Positions 36,723 to 45,453 are shown, numbered from the stretch's first letter. The stretch: 64,000 nt of DNA from Micromonospora olivasterospora (GCF_007830265.1 NZ_VLKE01000001.1:310001-374000), one strand, 5' to 3'. Translations and numbers: made by a program. Notes: generated by a model not told the origin, from the sequence alone.

Positions 36723-37530
36723 TCACGTGCTGCGTAAGGCCTCGACCGGCAACCGGTCGGCGATCTGTTGCACGGTGCGGCGGACCTCCGCGGCATCGCT
36801 CGGTGCGAGGACGCGGGCCGGCACGCCGGCCAGCGACACCGCGGCCACGGCCTGCGGCCTTAAAAGACGAGTGCCGCGACACAGAAGACCGCTTGGCGTG
36901 ACTCTTCTCGATCGTAGGCCAGCCTCGATCGCAGGCCAGCCTCGTCGTGCGGATGCCTCGATCCGCTGGAGCAACAGGCGAGGCAGCACCATGGACGACC
37001 GGCGGGCGCGAGGCATCGGCTTGACCAGGATCGTCCGCACCGTCGCGGCCCCGCTGATGGGCAGCAACGACTTGCCCACGGCCGTGCAGGTGGCCGGCAC
37101 TTGCCCGCCCACCCGTGTCGGCCCAGCGGCGCCTCCCCTGGCGGTGAGCTTCTCCAGGTGCACCACCTCGTCGCCGTCCAACACCCCCAGATGCACGGTC
37201 GCCCCGGTACGTTCGAAGAGTCCCGCCAGCGGCACCCTGACGTAATGGGCCCGCTGGAGCCGCTCCGACGAGCTGAGCGCCAACGCAGCTCGAACCAGCT
37301 CGGCCCGAGGCTATAGCGGTGTCCTGACCGCCCGACGAATCCCTCGTTGATCAGCTCCGACAAGACCCGGCGAGTTTCTTCGGCGGCTCAGCGAAGCTGC
37401 GCGAGCTCGGTGACTCCGGCCTCGCCGTCGCCCGCCACCAGTGACCTCAGGACGCGCGCAGCCTTCGCGATCGAGGACAGTCCGTCGTTTGGGAGAGCAT
37501 CGTACCCCGAGTCGCAGGCGTCACCGGACA
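36723..37530 (-). pseudogene. IclR family regulator, decayed paralogue
   Basis: A broken relative of the IclR gene at 28,874. Pieces in order: LSSIAKAARVLRSLVAG, then LSELINEGFVGRSGHRYSLGPSWFEL, then (other frame) VPLAGLFERTGATVHLGVLDGDEVVHLEKLTARGG and TAVGKSLLPISG, ending VLAPSDAAEVRRTVQQIADRL. Frame changes occur in the helix-turn-helix region, near 37,285 and at the 17-bp tandem duplication (36,908-36,941). No complete product is possible. A degenerate operator lies about 70 bp upstream, suggesting that the ancestor was in the same regulon. Confidence 0.82.
36908..36941. repeat. 17-bp tandem duplication inside the IclR pseudogene
   Basis: TCGATCGTAGGCCAGCC is followed directly by TCGATCGCAGGCCAGCC. 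Seventeen is not a multiple of three, so this duplication alone shifts the reading frame. Confidence 0.9.
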
Positions 37531-37598
37531 TAAGACCCATCCCGTCGACTTCGTCGGGCGGCGAAGCGGCGGCGCCGTCTCTATCGTCAGCAAGTCGA

Positions 37599-37615
37599 GT
37601 TCAGAAGCGCCGAAC
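37599..37615. promoter_or_regulatory. Degenerate cluster operator upstream of the IclR pseudogene (site 11)
   Basis: GTTCAGAAGCGCCGAAC matches the palindrome except for C in place of G in the right half. It is about 70 bp upstream of the pseudogene start. Confidence 0.45.
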
Positions 37616-37637
37616 TGTGACGATCTTCGTCATACCC

Positions 37638-38501
37638 CTACACTGCTCCTGCCAGGAATTCGCGGAGCACGGCGACGAACCGATCGTGATGCTCGATCTG
37701 CGCCCAATGACCGCACTTGCCGATCCCGTAGATGCGGGCGTTCGGGATGTGCGTGAAGTAGTAGACCCCGGCGTCAAACGTTACGAATCGATCGTCACGG
37801 CCGTGGATGACCAGCGTCTCCTGCTGGATCGCCGCGAGGTCGGACGGGGTGAAGTCCCACGGAACCTCGAAGGTGAACGTCGCCCGGTGCGATGCCTCGA
37901 CCTCGGGGCGCAACGCCCGCGGAAGACGCTCGGCGGCGATCTCGTGCAGGCGGTCACCGAACATCGACGGCTCGTAGACGAAGTCGGTCAGCAGCGCCGC
38001 CATTGCATCGACAGTTGGCTCGTCGTAGAACCCGATCAGCTTCGGCAGCGAAGGGCCGACCGGCAGTGGGGCACCACCGGAGCCCATCAGCACCAACCGA
38101 TCCACCCGCTCAGGGATGTCTCGCACCATGCCGAGCGCCCACATCCCGCCCATCGAGTTGCCCACGACGGTGAAGGTGTCGATCCCCATCGCGTCGACCA
38201 GTCCTACCAGCGTCTCGACCCGAAGCTGGGTGTACGGCCCGAGAGCGGCGGGGCGCGGATCGGGCTGGCTTGAGTCGCCGAAGCCGATCACGTCGGGCGC
38301 GACGCAGTGGAAGTCATCGGCCAACTCCTCGAGGATCGCCTGCCAGTTGGACGCCGCGGTCGCTCCTGGACCCGACCCGTGCAGGAACAGCAGCGTCGGC
38401 GAGCCTGGGTCACCCGACTCGTTGACGTTGAACTCCAGGTCGCCGACACCGACGCGCTTCACGCGGACCGCGGGCGCTGTCTGCTGCGCTGCGCTACTCA
38501 T
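37638..38501 (-). CDS. Alpha/beta hydrolase, probable meta-cleavage product C-C hydrolase
   Basis: A 287-residue hydrolase of the BphD/HsaD/MhpC type, which splits a carbon-carbon bond of a 2-hydroxy-6-oxo-dienoate. The oxyanion segment LFLHGSGPGATAASNWQ is diagnostic of this group. The nucleophile elbow is GNSMGG, the acidic residue is in HGRDDRFV, and the histidine is in GHWAQIEHHDRF. ATG 38501 gives the normal N-terminus. Its product, 2-hydroxypentadienoate or a homologue, would feed the hydratase at 119. Single-gene unit with an operator 42 nt upstream. Confidence 0.9.
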   Translation of the reverse strand: MSSAAQQTAPAVRVKRVGVGDLEFNVNESGDPGSPTLLFLHGSGPGATAASNWQAILEELADDFHCVAPDVIGFGDSSQPDPRPAALGPYTQLRVETLVGLVDAMGIDTFTVVGNSMGGMWALGMVRDIPERVDRLVLMGSGGAPLPVGPSLPKLIGFYDEPTVDAMAALLTDFVYEPSMFGDRLHEIAAERLPRALRPEVEASHRATFTFEVPWDFTPSDLAAIQQETLVIHGRDDRFVTFDAGVYYFTHIPNARIYGIGKCGHWAQIEHHDRFVAVLREFLAGAV

Positions 38502-38543
38502 GCTGCCCACTCTCACACGCGGACGCCCTCGGCGCGCAGAACG

Positions 38544-38560
38544 GTTCCACACGCCGGAAA
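38544..38560. promoter_or_regulatory. Cluster operator site 12
   Basis: GTTCCACACGCCGGAAA, 42 nt upstream of the C-C hydrolase start. Confidence 0.62.
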
Positions 38561-38599
38561 GGCCCTGGGCTCCGGACGGGACCGTCCTCCCTTCCGGTC

Positions 38600-39337
38600 T
38601 CAGCCTCCTACATAGTGATCGAACACGTCACCGGCCATGAGCGTCGCAGGCTCCCCGTCGAACACGATCTCGCCACGCCGCATGACGTACGCTGCGTCGG
38701 CCATGGCCATCGCCCGGTCCACGAACTGGTCGATGAGCAGGAGCGCCGTTCCGCCTGTTGCCATGGCTCCGAGGAACTCATAGATCTTGTCGACCATCAC
38801 CGGCGAGAGGCCCAAGGAGGGCTCGTCGACCACGATCAGCCGCACGTCCCTGACGTACGCCGCGGCCATGGCCAGCATCTGCTGCTCACCGCCACTCATC
38901 GTGCCGGCCTGCTGGCCGAGCCGATCCCCTAGGATCGGGAAGGCGGCCACTGCACGCTCGATCGCCTCGGTCTCACGGTCCGGCGAGGCCTGCAGCTGGA
39001 GGTTCTCCCGGACGGTCAGGGAGCGATAGACGGCCCTGCCCTCCGGGATGTGGCACAGACCCTGCTGCGCGCGCCGGAACGGCTCGAGTCGCGTGACGTC
39101 GTCGCCGAAGAACTGGACGCTGCCCTCCTTGACCGGCAGCAGCCCGCTGACGGCCCGAAGCAGAGTGGTCTTTCCCGCGCCGTTGGGTCCGACGAGGGCC
39201 GTCACCGACCCGGCGTCCACCCGCAGCGAGACGCCGCGCAGGACGTCTGTCTGCCCGTAGCCGACGCTCAGGTCCGAGACGAGCAGCGCCGCGTCGTTCT
39301 CGGGAGCACTCGTCGTGTCGATCGGGCTCTGGCTCAT
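38600..39337 (-). CDS. livF: Branched-chain amino acid-type ABC transporter ATP-binding protein
   Basis: A 245-residue LivF-type ATPase: Walker A GPNGAGKTT, signature TMSGGEQQMLAMA, Walker B RLIVVDEPSLGLSP. It energises uptake of the pathway substrate through the permease encoded upstream, to which it is coupled by an ATGA overlap (39,334-39,337). The start at 39337 gives the normal N-terminus; open frame beyond it is a shadow of the fused gene. Confidence 0.92.
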   Translation of the reverse strand: MSQSPIDTTSAPENDAALLVSDLSVGYGQTDVLRGVSLRVDAGSVTALVGPNGAGKTTLLRAVSGLLPVKEGSVQFFGDDVTRLEPFRRAQQGLCHIPEGRAVYRSLTVRENLQLQASPDRETEAIERAVAAFPILGDRLGQQAGTMSGGEQQMLAMAAAYVRDVRLIVVDEPSLGLSPVMVDKIYEFLGAMATGGTALLLIDQFVDRAMAMADAAYVMRRGEIVFDGEPATLMAGDVFDHYVGG

Positions 39338-42069
39338 GGTGTCCCTCCGGTGACGAGACAGTTGTCGGCCTTCGGCAGGTGCTGGGCGAAGGACGATCCC
39401 AGGTAGGCCGCCTGCACCACTGCGCTGGCCGCGACCTCGGCGGGAGTTCCCTCGAACAACGGCTTGCCGAAGTCGATGACGTACAGGTAGTCGCACACCT
39501 GCATCACGAACGCCATGTCGTGCTCGACGAGTAGGATCGCGCAGTTTCTCTCCTGCACGACCCGCTCAAGCACCGCTCGGAGTCGATCGCTCTCGGCGTG
39601 GTCCAGACCCGCCGATGGCTCGTCCAGCATGAGCACGTCGAAGTCGCCGGCCAGGCAGCGCGCCACCTCGACGAGGCGGCGTTCGCCCGTCGACAGGTTG
39701 CCTGCGGGTACCTCAGCCAGGGCGGCGATGCCACACAACTCCAGCGCCGACTCGGTCGCGGCCGCGACCACGCTCCGCTCGCCGGGAGCGACACGTACGG
39801 CCATCTGCGACAAGGGATTCCACCCAGCCGCCGCCGCCTCCCGCCCCATGGCCACGTTTTCCCGCACGGTCAACGAGCCGCAGAGCTCCGTGACCTGGAA
39901 CGTGCGCCCCAGACCCGCACGTGCCCGGCGTTGCGCGCTGAGGCCGCCGATGTCCTCCCCGTGGAGCAGCACGCGCCCCGTCGTGGAACGCACCAGGCCG
40001 CTGCAGGCGTTGAACATCGTCGTCTTGCCCGCGCCGTTGGGACCGATGAGGCCGGTGACCCGACCCATCGGTGCCGAGATGGTCACTCCGTCGACAGCAC
40101 GCAGACCGCCGAAGTGGACTCTCAGTTCGCGCACGTCGAGACCATCCGCCCCGGGCGGGCGCGGTGCCGCACCTGGAACCGACGGCAGGTCCGCCAGCGT
40201 GACGGACCGGCCCTGTGGCGACCATGCGAACCTGGCGAGGAGGTCGCTGAAGCGCTTCGGCAGCGGGGCCGCGCCGCCCTGCAGGGAGACCGCGACGGCG
40301 AACGCTCCGAAGAGGAGGTTCAGCCAGTTTTCGAGGCCCTCGCCGTGCAGGTAGGCCGGAAGGATCGCGACGGGCAGTCCGAAGATCGCGTACCAGGGCG
40401 CGCCCAGCGGTGCGATCACGAAGATCACCAGCAGGACGAGCGAGTGGAACGACGTGTAGTTCGCGTCGACGTAGGTCGCGTAGCTGACGGTTGTGCCGTA
40501 CAGGATCCCCGAGAGGCCAGCGAAGAAGCCCGATAGAGCGAACACGAGGACCTTGATGCTGCTCGTGGTGAGCCCCATCGCCTGGACCGCCGTCGGAGAC
40601 TCCGAGAGCCCACGCAGCATGCGCCCCAGTCGGCCGCGGTCGATCAGGTACATGAAGACGGCTGTCGCGACCGTGATCGAGAGTAGGAGGTAGTAGAACG
40701 CCTCGTCGGTCTCGGCCCACGATGGCCTCGGCATCAGACGGCCCACGCCGTCGTTCCCGAAGGCGAAGTCGAGCGGATAGACCAACCGCTCGACCGCAAT
40801 GCCGAACGCCAGGGTCGCCAGAGCGAGGAACAGTCCCCTCAGACGAATCGCCGGAAGGGCCACGAGCGCAGCCACGGGGACCACGACCAAGGCGCCCAGC
40901 AGCACGGCAGGGGCCCAGCCAAGCCCCGCCTGGGTAACGATCTGGGAGAATGTGAAGGCACCGATGCCCGCAAACGCGGCGTGACACATGGATACCTGAC
41001 CGGAGGTCCGCACAAGCAGCCCCAGCGACAGGAGCATGATCATCAGCGTCAGTCCGTGCATGTAGTTGATCAGCTCCAGCTCGGCGTACCGTGGAGCCAG
41101 GGCCAGCAGACCCACGACGATGACCGCCATGATCGCCATCACGGATCCCGGCGCTCGCGTCCGCACCACGATGCGTTGCTGGGTCTGACGCGCTTCGCCG
41201 AGCTTCCGCTTCGGAGTGACCATCAGCGCCACGAGCAGGACGATGAAGGGCAGGCTAATCGGCAGGCCCGACAGCCAGGAGACCTCGATCGTCCATCGCT
41301 GCAGCAGCGCCGCTACGACGCCGAGCACGAGTCCGCCCACGGACGTCAACGGAATGCTGGTGAAGCCGCCGAAGGCGGCTGCACCGATCGCGGAGACCAC
41401 GAGATAGGTCAGCGCGATCGACTCCAGACCGACCATCGGGGCCAGCAGGACCCCGGACGCGGACGCCAACGTCGATCCGATGATCCAGGCCGCGCGACGG
41501 ACCCGGTTCGGGTTCGTGCCGTGGAGACCGACGAGTGCGTCGTCGTCGACCACCGCCCGCATTGCCAGCCCCATGCGGGACCGACGGAAGAACGTGTAGA
41601 GAGCCGCCGCGGCGAGCACCGCCACGCACGTCACCTGGAGCTGATCCCAGCCGATGTTGACGCCGGCGAGGTCGAAGGTCGACTTGCCGCCCGGCAGGTA
41701 CTGATCCATCCGGAGCGGATCCGGGCCGAACTTTAGGGTGGCGAGCGCCTGGACCATGAGGATCATGCCGACCGTGCCGACGATCTGCAGCGCGACCCGG
41801 CGGTGCACAATGTGGCGTCCCACCAGCTCCAGCACCACCCCCAGGACGGCACCCAGCACCGGAACGGCGAGGGCGAACGCGATGGGCCATGGCACCCCGT
41901 GGACCTGCCAGAGCCAGTAGAAGAGGTACGCGGCGACCGCGGCGATGGCGCCGTGCGCGAAGTTGAAGATGCCCGAGGTCTTGTAGGTGATCACGAGTCC
42001 GGAGCCGGCGAGGCCGTAGACGGCACCCGTCGTGATGCCGGCGATGATGTAGGGCAGGAGACTGCTCAT
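39334..42069 (-). CDS. Fused ABC importer: permease LivH, permease LivM and ATPase LivG in one chain
   Basis: A 911-residue protein that joins three normally separate subunits. Residues 1 to about 290 are LivH-like (LLPYIIAGITTGAVYGLAG start, then GTNPNRVRRAAWIIGS). Residues about 310-615 are LivM-like (VRTSGQVSMCHAAFAGIGA, IRLRGLFLALATLAFGI). Residues about 650-905 are a LivG ATPase with Walker A GPNGAGKTT, signature NLSTGERRLVEVARCLAG, Walker B FDVLMLDEPSAGLDH. There is no stop or frame change between domains. Membrane complex importing the cluster's acid substrate, with LivF and the binding protein next to it. Confidence 0.92.
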   Translation of the reverse strand: MSSLLPYIIAGITTGAVYGLAGSGLVITYKTSGIFNFAHGAIAAVAAYLFYWLWQVHGVPWPIAFALAVPVLGAVLGVVLELVGRHIVHRRVALQIVGTVGMILMVQALATLKFGPDPLRMDQYLPGGKSTFDLAGVNIGWDQLQVTCVAVLAAAALYTFFRRSRMGLAMRAVVDDDALVGLHGTNPNRVRRAAWIIGSTLASASGVLLAPMVGLESIALTYLVVSAIGAAAFGGFTSIPLTSVGGLVLGVVAALLQRWTIEVSWLSGLPISLPFIVLLVALMVTPKRKLGEARQTQQRIVVRTRAPGSVMAIMAVIVVGLLALAPRYAELELINYMHGLTLMIMLLSLGLLVRTSGQVSMCHAAFAGIGAFTFSQIVTQAGLGWAPAVLLGALVVVPVAALVALPAIRLRGLFLALATLAFGIAVERLVYPLDFAFGNDGVGRLMPRPSWAETDEAFYYLLLSITVATAVFMYLIDRGRLGRMLRGLSESPTAVQAMGLTTSSIKVLVFALSGFFAGLSGILYGTTVSYATYVDANYTSFHSLVLLVIFVIAPLGAPWYAIFGLPVAILPAYLHGEGLENWLNLLFGAFAVAVSLQGGAAPLPKRFSDLLARFAWSPQGRSVTLADLPSVPGAAPRPPGADGLDVRELRVHFGGLRAVDGVTISAPMGRVTGLIGPNGAGKTTMFNACSGLVRSTTGRVLLHGEDIGGLSAQRRARAGLGRTFQVTELCGSLTVRENVAMGREAAAAGWNPLSQMAVRVAPGERSVVAAATESALELCGIAALAEVPAGNLSTGERRLVEVARCLAGDFDVLMLDEPSAGLDHAESDRLRAVLERVVQERNCAILLVEHDMAFVMQVCDYLYVIDFGKPLFEGTPAEVAASAVVQAAYLGSSFAQHLPKADNCLVTGGTP

Positions 42070-42096
42070 GAGGGGTTCCTTGGTCGTCTCGAGGCA

Positions 42097-42147
42097 GACG
42101 ATGTCTCTGAAGCACCATCGTCATGGCGGCGCTCCAGAGACATCGTC
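42097..42147. repeat. Intercistronic inverted repeat between binding protein and permease genes
   Basis: GACGATGTCTCTG (42,097-42,109) and its exact complement CAGAGACATCGTC (42,135-42,147) flank a 25-nt loop in the 82-bp gap. A stem-loop here could stabilise the upstream binding-protein message or partly stop transcription, giving more binding protein than membrane components, as in other ABC operons. Confidence 0.7.
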
Positions 42148-42151
42148 GCGG

Positions 42152-43387
42152 CTACAGGCAGGTCGAGGCGAGCTCGCCCGTCTCACCGTTGCCCGACTCG
42201 CCCTGTGCGGGGAGCAGCTTCGGCGATGCGTCACCGGCGGTATACTCAGCCATCCAAAAGCAGTTGATCTTCGGCTGAGGGCCGTTCTCCGTAAAGGTCA
42301 GGGGCTGGGGCAGGAGCCCGCCGAGCGTCTCGTCCTTCACGCCGCTCAGCGCCTTCTTGACCCCCGCGGGTGAGACGTCGGCCACGTCGGTGCCGTCCAG
42401 CGCCTTGCGGAGCAGCTCGAGCTGCACCCACGTGGAGGTGGCGACCGGCGTCCGGGTGACGGTCTTGCCCGCGTGCTTGCTCATCGCGTCGTTGAAGGCC
42501 TTGACGCCGGGGTGATCGATCCACCACGGGAACGAGTTGATCGGCCCGATGAACGTGACGCCCTTGACCTTCGACATGGAGTCCTGGTTGAAGCTGGCCG
42601 TCGTCGTGCCGAAGACGCCCGCGTATCCCTGGCGGATGCACGCCTCAGCCACGCGGCTGCCGGGCACCGGCGAGAGGTCGAGCTGGATCTCGTCGACCTT
42701 CATGTCGATGAGCTGCAGGCACTCGGCCGTATAGTCAGGGGCGGACGACGTCACCTTCGGGCCCGAGTCGTACTCGATGCCTAGCTTCTCGGACGCGGCT
42801 GAGTACACGTCGCTGACGCCGGCGCAGATCGGGGACTCGGCACAGTACACGTTCCCGAGCTTCTTGACCCCGTGTGACTTTGCGGCCGTGACGACCGCGG
42901 GCACATAAGTCTCGGCTGCTGTCGTTGCGGCGTAGAGATTGCTAAGCTTGCCCACGGCACCGGGTGCGTACGACAGACCGAGCACCGGCACGCCGGACTT
43001 CTCCAGGTACTCTAGCACCGGCGCCTCCGCCGTGCTGTCGGCGACGATGACGGCCGACACCTTGTCGCGTTGCACCAACTGCCGGGCCACGGTGAGACCC
43101 GCAGCGGGGTCCGCCTTGGTGTCTCCGATGACAATTTCGACCTCGTGGCCCCCGATGCCACCGAGCTCGTTGGCGTACTTGGCCCACGCCTCAGCGACCG
43201 GGGCCGTCATGCCGACGAGGCTTGCGCTGTGGCCAGTGACCGAGGTGGCCACACCGATCTTGATGGGCCCTGCCGAAGCCGTACCGCCGTCGTCGTTACT
43301 GCCGCCACACGCGGTGACTATGAGTGCCGTGGTCACGATGAATGCCGCAAAGGTGGACATTCGGCGATGAAAGGGTGCGTTGATCAA
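42152..43387 (-). CDS. ABC transporter substrate-binding lipoprotein (LivK type)
   Basis: A 411-residue periplasmic-type binding protein. The N-terminal signal MINAPFHRRMSTFAAFIVTT ends in the lipobox VTAC at about residue 27, so it is a lipid-anchored extracellular protein. KIGVATSVTGHSASLVGMTAPVAEAWAKYAN is the leucine/aromatic-acid binding protein signature. It is the first gene of the transporter operon, divergent from the acyl-CoA synthetase at 43,746. Ligand probably the aromatic or cyclic acid broken down by the cluster. Confidence 0.92.
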   Translation of the reverse strand: MINAPFHRRMSTFAAFIVTTALIVTACGGSNDDGGTASAGPIKIGVATSVTGHSASLVGMTAPVAEAWAKYANELGGIGGHEVEIVIGDTKADPAAGLTVARQLVQRDKVSAVIVADSTAEAPVLEYLEKSGVPVLGLSYAPGAVGKLSNLYAATTAAETYVPAVVTAAKSHGVKKLGNVYCAESPICAGVSDVYSAASEKLGIEYDSGPKVTSSAPDYTAECLQLIDMKVDEIQLDLSPVPGSRVAEACIRQGYAGVFGTTTASFNQDSMSKVKGVTFIGPINSFPWWIDHPGVKAFNDAMSKHAGKTVTRTPVATSTWVQLELLRKALDGTDVADVSPAGVKKALSGVKDETLGGLLPQPLTFTENGPQPKINCFWMAEYTAGDASPKLLPAQGESGNGETGELASTCL

Positions 43388-43515
43388 GGGACTTCTCCAA
43401 AACCTAGACGGACCGCTGGAGGTTCGCTCGTGCTATGTCGACCGCGTCGCTCGAGCCCTCGGCGCGTGATGTAATGCACGACACTAGGTATGGGGGCTTG
43501 CGCCGACCGACAGCC

Positions 43516-43532
43516 GTTCAGCACACCGGAAC
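43516..43532. promoter_or_regulatory. Cluster operator site 13
   Basis: GTTCAGCACACCGGAAC, 128 nt upstream of the substrate-binding protein start. It differs from site 6 (GTTCAGCACCTCGGAAC) at only two positions. Confidence 0.68.
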
Positions 43533-43623
43533 AGTCTGGCGCGCGTGGGCACGCCGCGACGGGCCAGACCGCACCTGATTCGTCCGCCGCCGCGCCCGGT
43601 GAGCCGAACAAGCGTGGGCCTCG

Positions 43624-43640
43624 GTTCCAGAGATCGGAAC
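43624..43640. promoter_or_regulatory. Cluster operator site 14
   Basis: GTTCCAGAGATCGGAAC, 105 nt upstream of the acyl-CoA synthetase start at 43,746. Confidence 0.68.
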
Positions 43641-43745
43641 ATCGTCTCGCAGGGATCAGGATCTGTGTTCAAAGTCACGATGCACACCCGAAGCGACCCT
43701 GCCCCGATCCCGCGCCACTGAAGAAGTAAAGGGAGCCGCGACGCC

Positions 43746-45350
43746 ATGAACGACCCGAAGGATGCTGGCGCATCGCACGATTTTGAGGACTTCACGCTGA
43801 CGTCGCTGCTGCGGCGACAGGTCGACGAGCGGCCGGGATTCAGCGCGGTCCGCGACGAGGCATGCGAGTTCACCTACGCGGATCTGTGGACAAGCGCCGC
43901 GAAGCTGGCCGGAGGTCTTTCGTCGTTGGGCGTCGCCGAAGGCGACCACGTCCTCCTCATGCTCGACAACTCCGCGGACTATGCGCTCGCCGTCATCGCC
44001 GTCAACTTTCTGGGTGGTGTGAGCGTCCCGGTCAACACGATGCACAAGGGAACCATCCTCGAGCATGTCATTCGTGACAGCGGAGCGACGAAGGCAATCG
44101 TCGAGGCGAATCACTTTGACACCTTCCTGGTCGCCTGCGCCGAACCGATGAAGACGATCGTCGTCCGCGGGGACCTCGGCGCCACGCCGGCGATCCCGGC
44201 GACGCGCCTGGCCACCTTCGCCGAGGTTGCCGCCGCCGAGGCGGTGGTCCCCTTGGAGCGCAAGGTGTGGGACACCCTGCTCATCGGATACACGTCGGGC
44301 ACGACCGGCAGTTCGAAGGGCGTCAAGCTGTCCAACGGGTACGCGCTGACCGTCAGCCATCCTGTGGAGCTCCAGAAGGTCACGTGGAGCGACCCGGTGT
44401 TCTACGTCGTCTGTCCCATGTTCCACATCACCGGGTTGGCTGGTGGCCTGTTCGCTGCGATCACGGCCGGAGGAACCACGCACATCGCGAGCCGCTTCAG
44501 TGCCAGTACGTTTGCCGAAGACGCGACTCGCGCCGGCGCGACCGCGACGACGCTGGTCGGCACCATGGCCGACTTCCTTCTGCGCCAGCCCCCGAAGCCG
44601 TCGGATGCCGACTGCAGCCTGCGCAGCGTGGCCATGATCCCGGTGCACCCGCGGGTCGAAGAGTTCGCCGACCGCTTCGGCGTGGAGGTTCGGACGTCGT
44701 TCGGCTCCACGGAGTCGAACGCCATCCTCACCGTGGACGACCGTGAGGGGATCGCTCGCAGGTCCTGTGGCAAGCCACGGAGGGGTTTCGACGTCCGCAT
44801 CGTCGATGAGCACGACATGGAGGTGCCTCCCGGAACGGTCGGAGAGGTCATCGCACGCAGCGACCGCCCTTGGCTCATCGGTGGGGAGTACCTCGGGAAC
44901 GTCGAGGCCAACGCGAGGGCATGGCGCAACGGATGGTTCCACACTGGCGACCTGCTCAAGCGCGACGCGGACGGCTACCACTACTTCGTTGACCGCACCA
45001 AGGACGCCATCCGTCGACGCGGAGAGAACATCTCCTCGGTTGAGGTGGAGCGCGAGGTGCTCGCCCATCCTGAGGTCGAGGTGTGCGCCGCGGTGGCGGT
45101 CGATGCCGAGCACATGGAGCAGGAGGTGAAGATCTACGTCGTTCGTCGCGCCGGCTCGACGCTGACCGAGGAGGTGCTGGTCAAGTTCCTCATCGACCGG
45201 ATGCCCCGCTACTCGGTCCCGCGGTACGTGAAGTTCGTCGAGGACCTCCCGCGCACCGCCACGGCGAAGATCCGCAAGGACCTCTTGCGCAAGGAGTCGA
45301 ACGACGACGTCTGGGATCGGGAGACCGCTGGAGTCCAGGTGCCTCGCTGA
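43746..45350 (+). CDS. Acyl-CoA synthetase (AMP-dependent, ANL superfamily)
   Basis: A 534-residue ANL ligase: DTLLIGYTSGTTGSSKGVKLS (P-loop), FGSTESNAILTV, WFHTGDLLKRDADGYHYFVDRTKDAIRRRGENISSVEVE (ATP binding and hinge) and catalytic lysine in PRTATAKIRKDLLRKE. The IRRRGENISSVEVE form is shared with crotonobetaine/carnitine- and aryl-acid-type ligases. Placed divergently from the importer, it probably activates the incoming acid to its CoA ester. It differs clearly from the ligase at 8,525, so the two likely act at different steps. Confidence 0.92.
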   Translation: MNDPKDAGASHDFEDFTLTSLLRRQVDERPGFSAVRDEACEFTYADLWTSAAKLAGGLSSLGVAEGDHVLLMLDNSADYALAVIAVNFLGGVSVPVNTMHKGTILEHVIRDSGATKAIVEANHFDTFLVACAEPMKTIVVRGDLGATPAIPATRLATFAEVAAAEAVVPLERKVWDTLLIGYTSGTTGSSKGVKLSNGYALTVSHPVELQKVTWSDPVFYVVCPMFHITGLAGGLFAAITAGGTTHIASRFSASTFAEDATRAGATATTLVGTMADFLLRQPPKPSDADCSLRSVAMIPVHPRVEEFADRFGVEVRTSFGSTESNAILTVDDREGIARRSCGKPRRGFDVRIVDEHDMEVPPGTVGEVIARSDRPWLIGGEYLGNVEANARAWRNGWFHTGDLLKRDADGYHYFVDRTKDAIRRRGENISSVEVEREVLAHPEVEVCAAVAVDAEHMEQEVKIYVVRRAGSTLTEEVLVKFLIDRMPRYSVPRYVKFVEDLPRTATAKIRKDLLRKESNDDVWDRETAGVQVPR

Positions 45351-45453
45351 TCTCGAGCGAGCTGCCGTCATCGGCCTGCAGGAACGCCTGTCCTCCGGCG
45401 CGACCGTCGTCGTGCTGAACGTCGTAGAGGCGGGACTGTACATAGCTCCTCTG

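Larger units (their letters stand above)
43388..43745. promoter_or_regulatory. Divergent promoter region between transporter and acyl-CoA synthetase
   Basis: A 358-bp gap without a gene. It holds two copies of the cluster operator (43,516-43,532 and 43,624-43,640), one nearer each divergent gene, and AAAGGGAG before the synthetase start. I see no other structured element in it. Confidence 0.6.
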
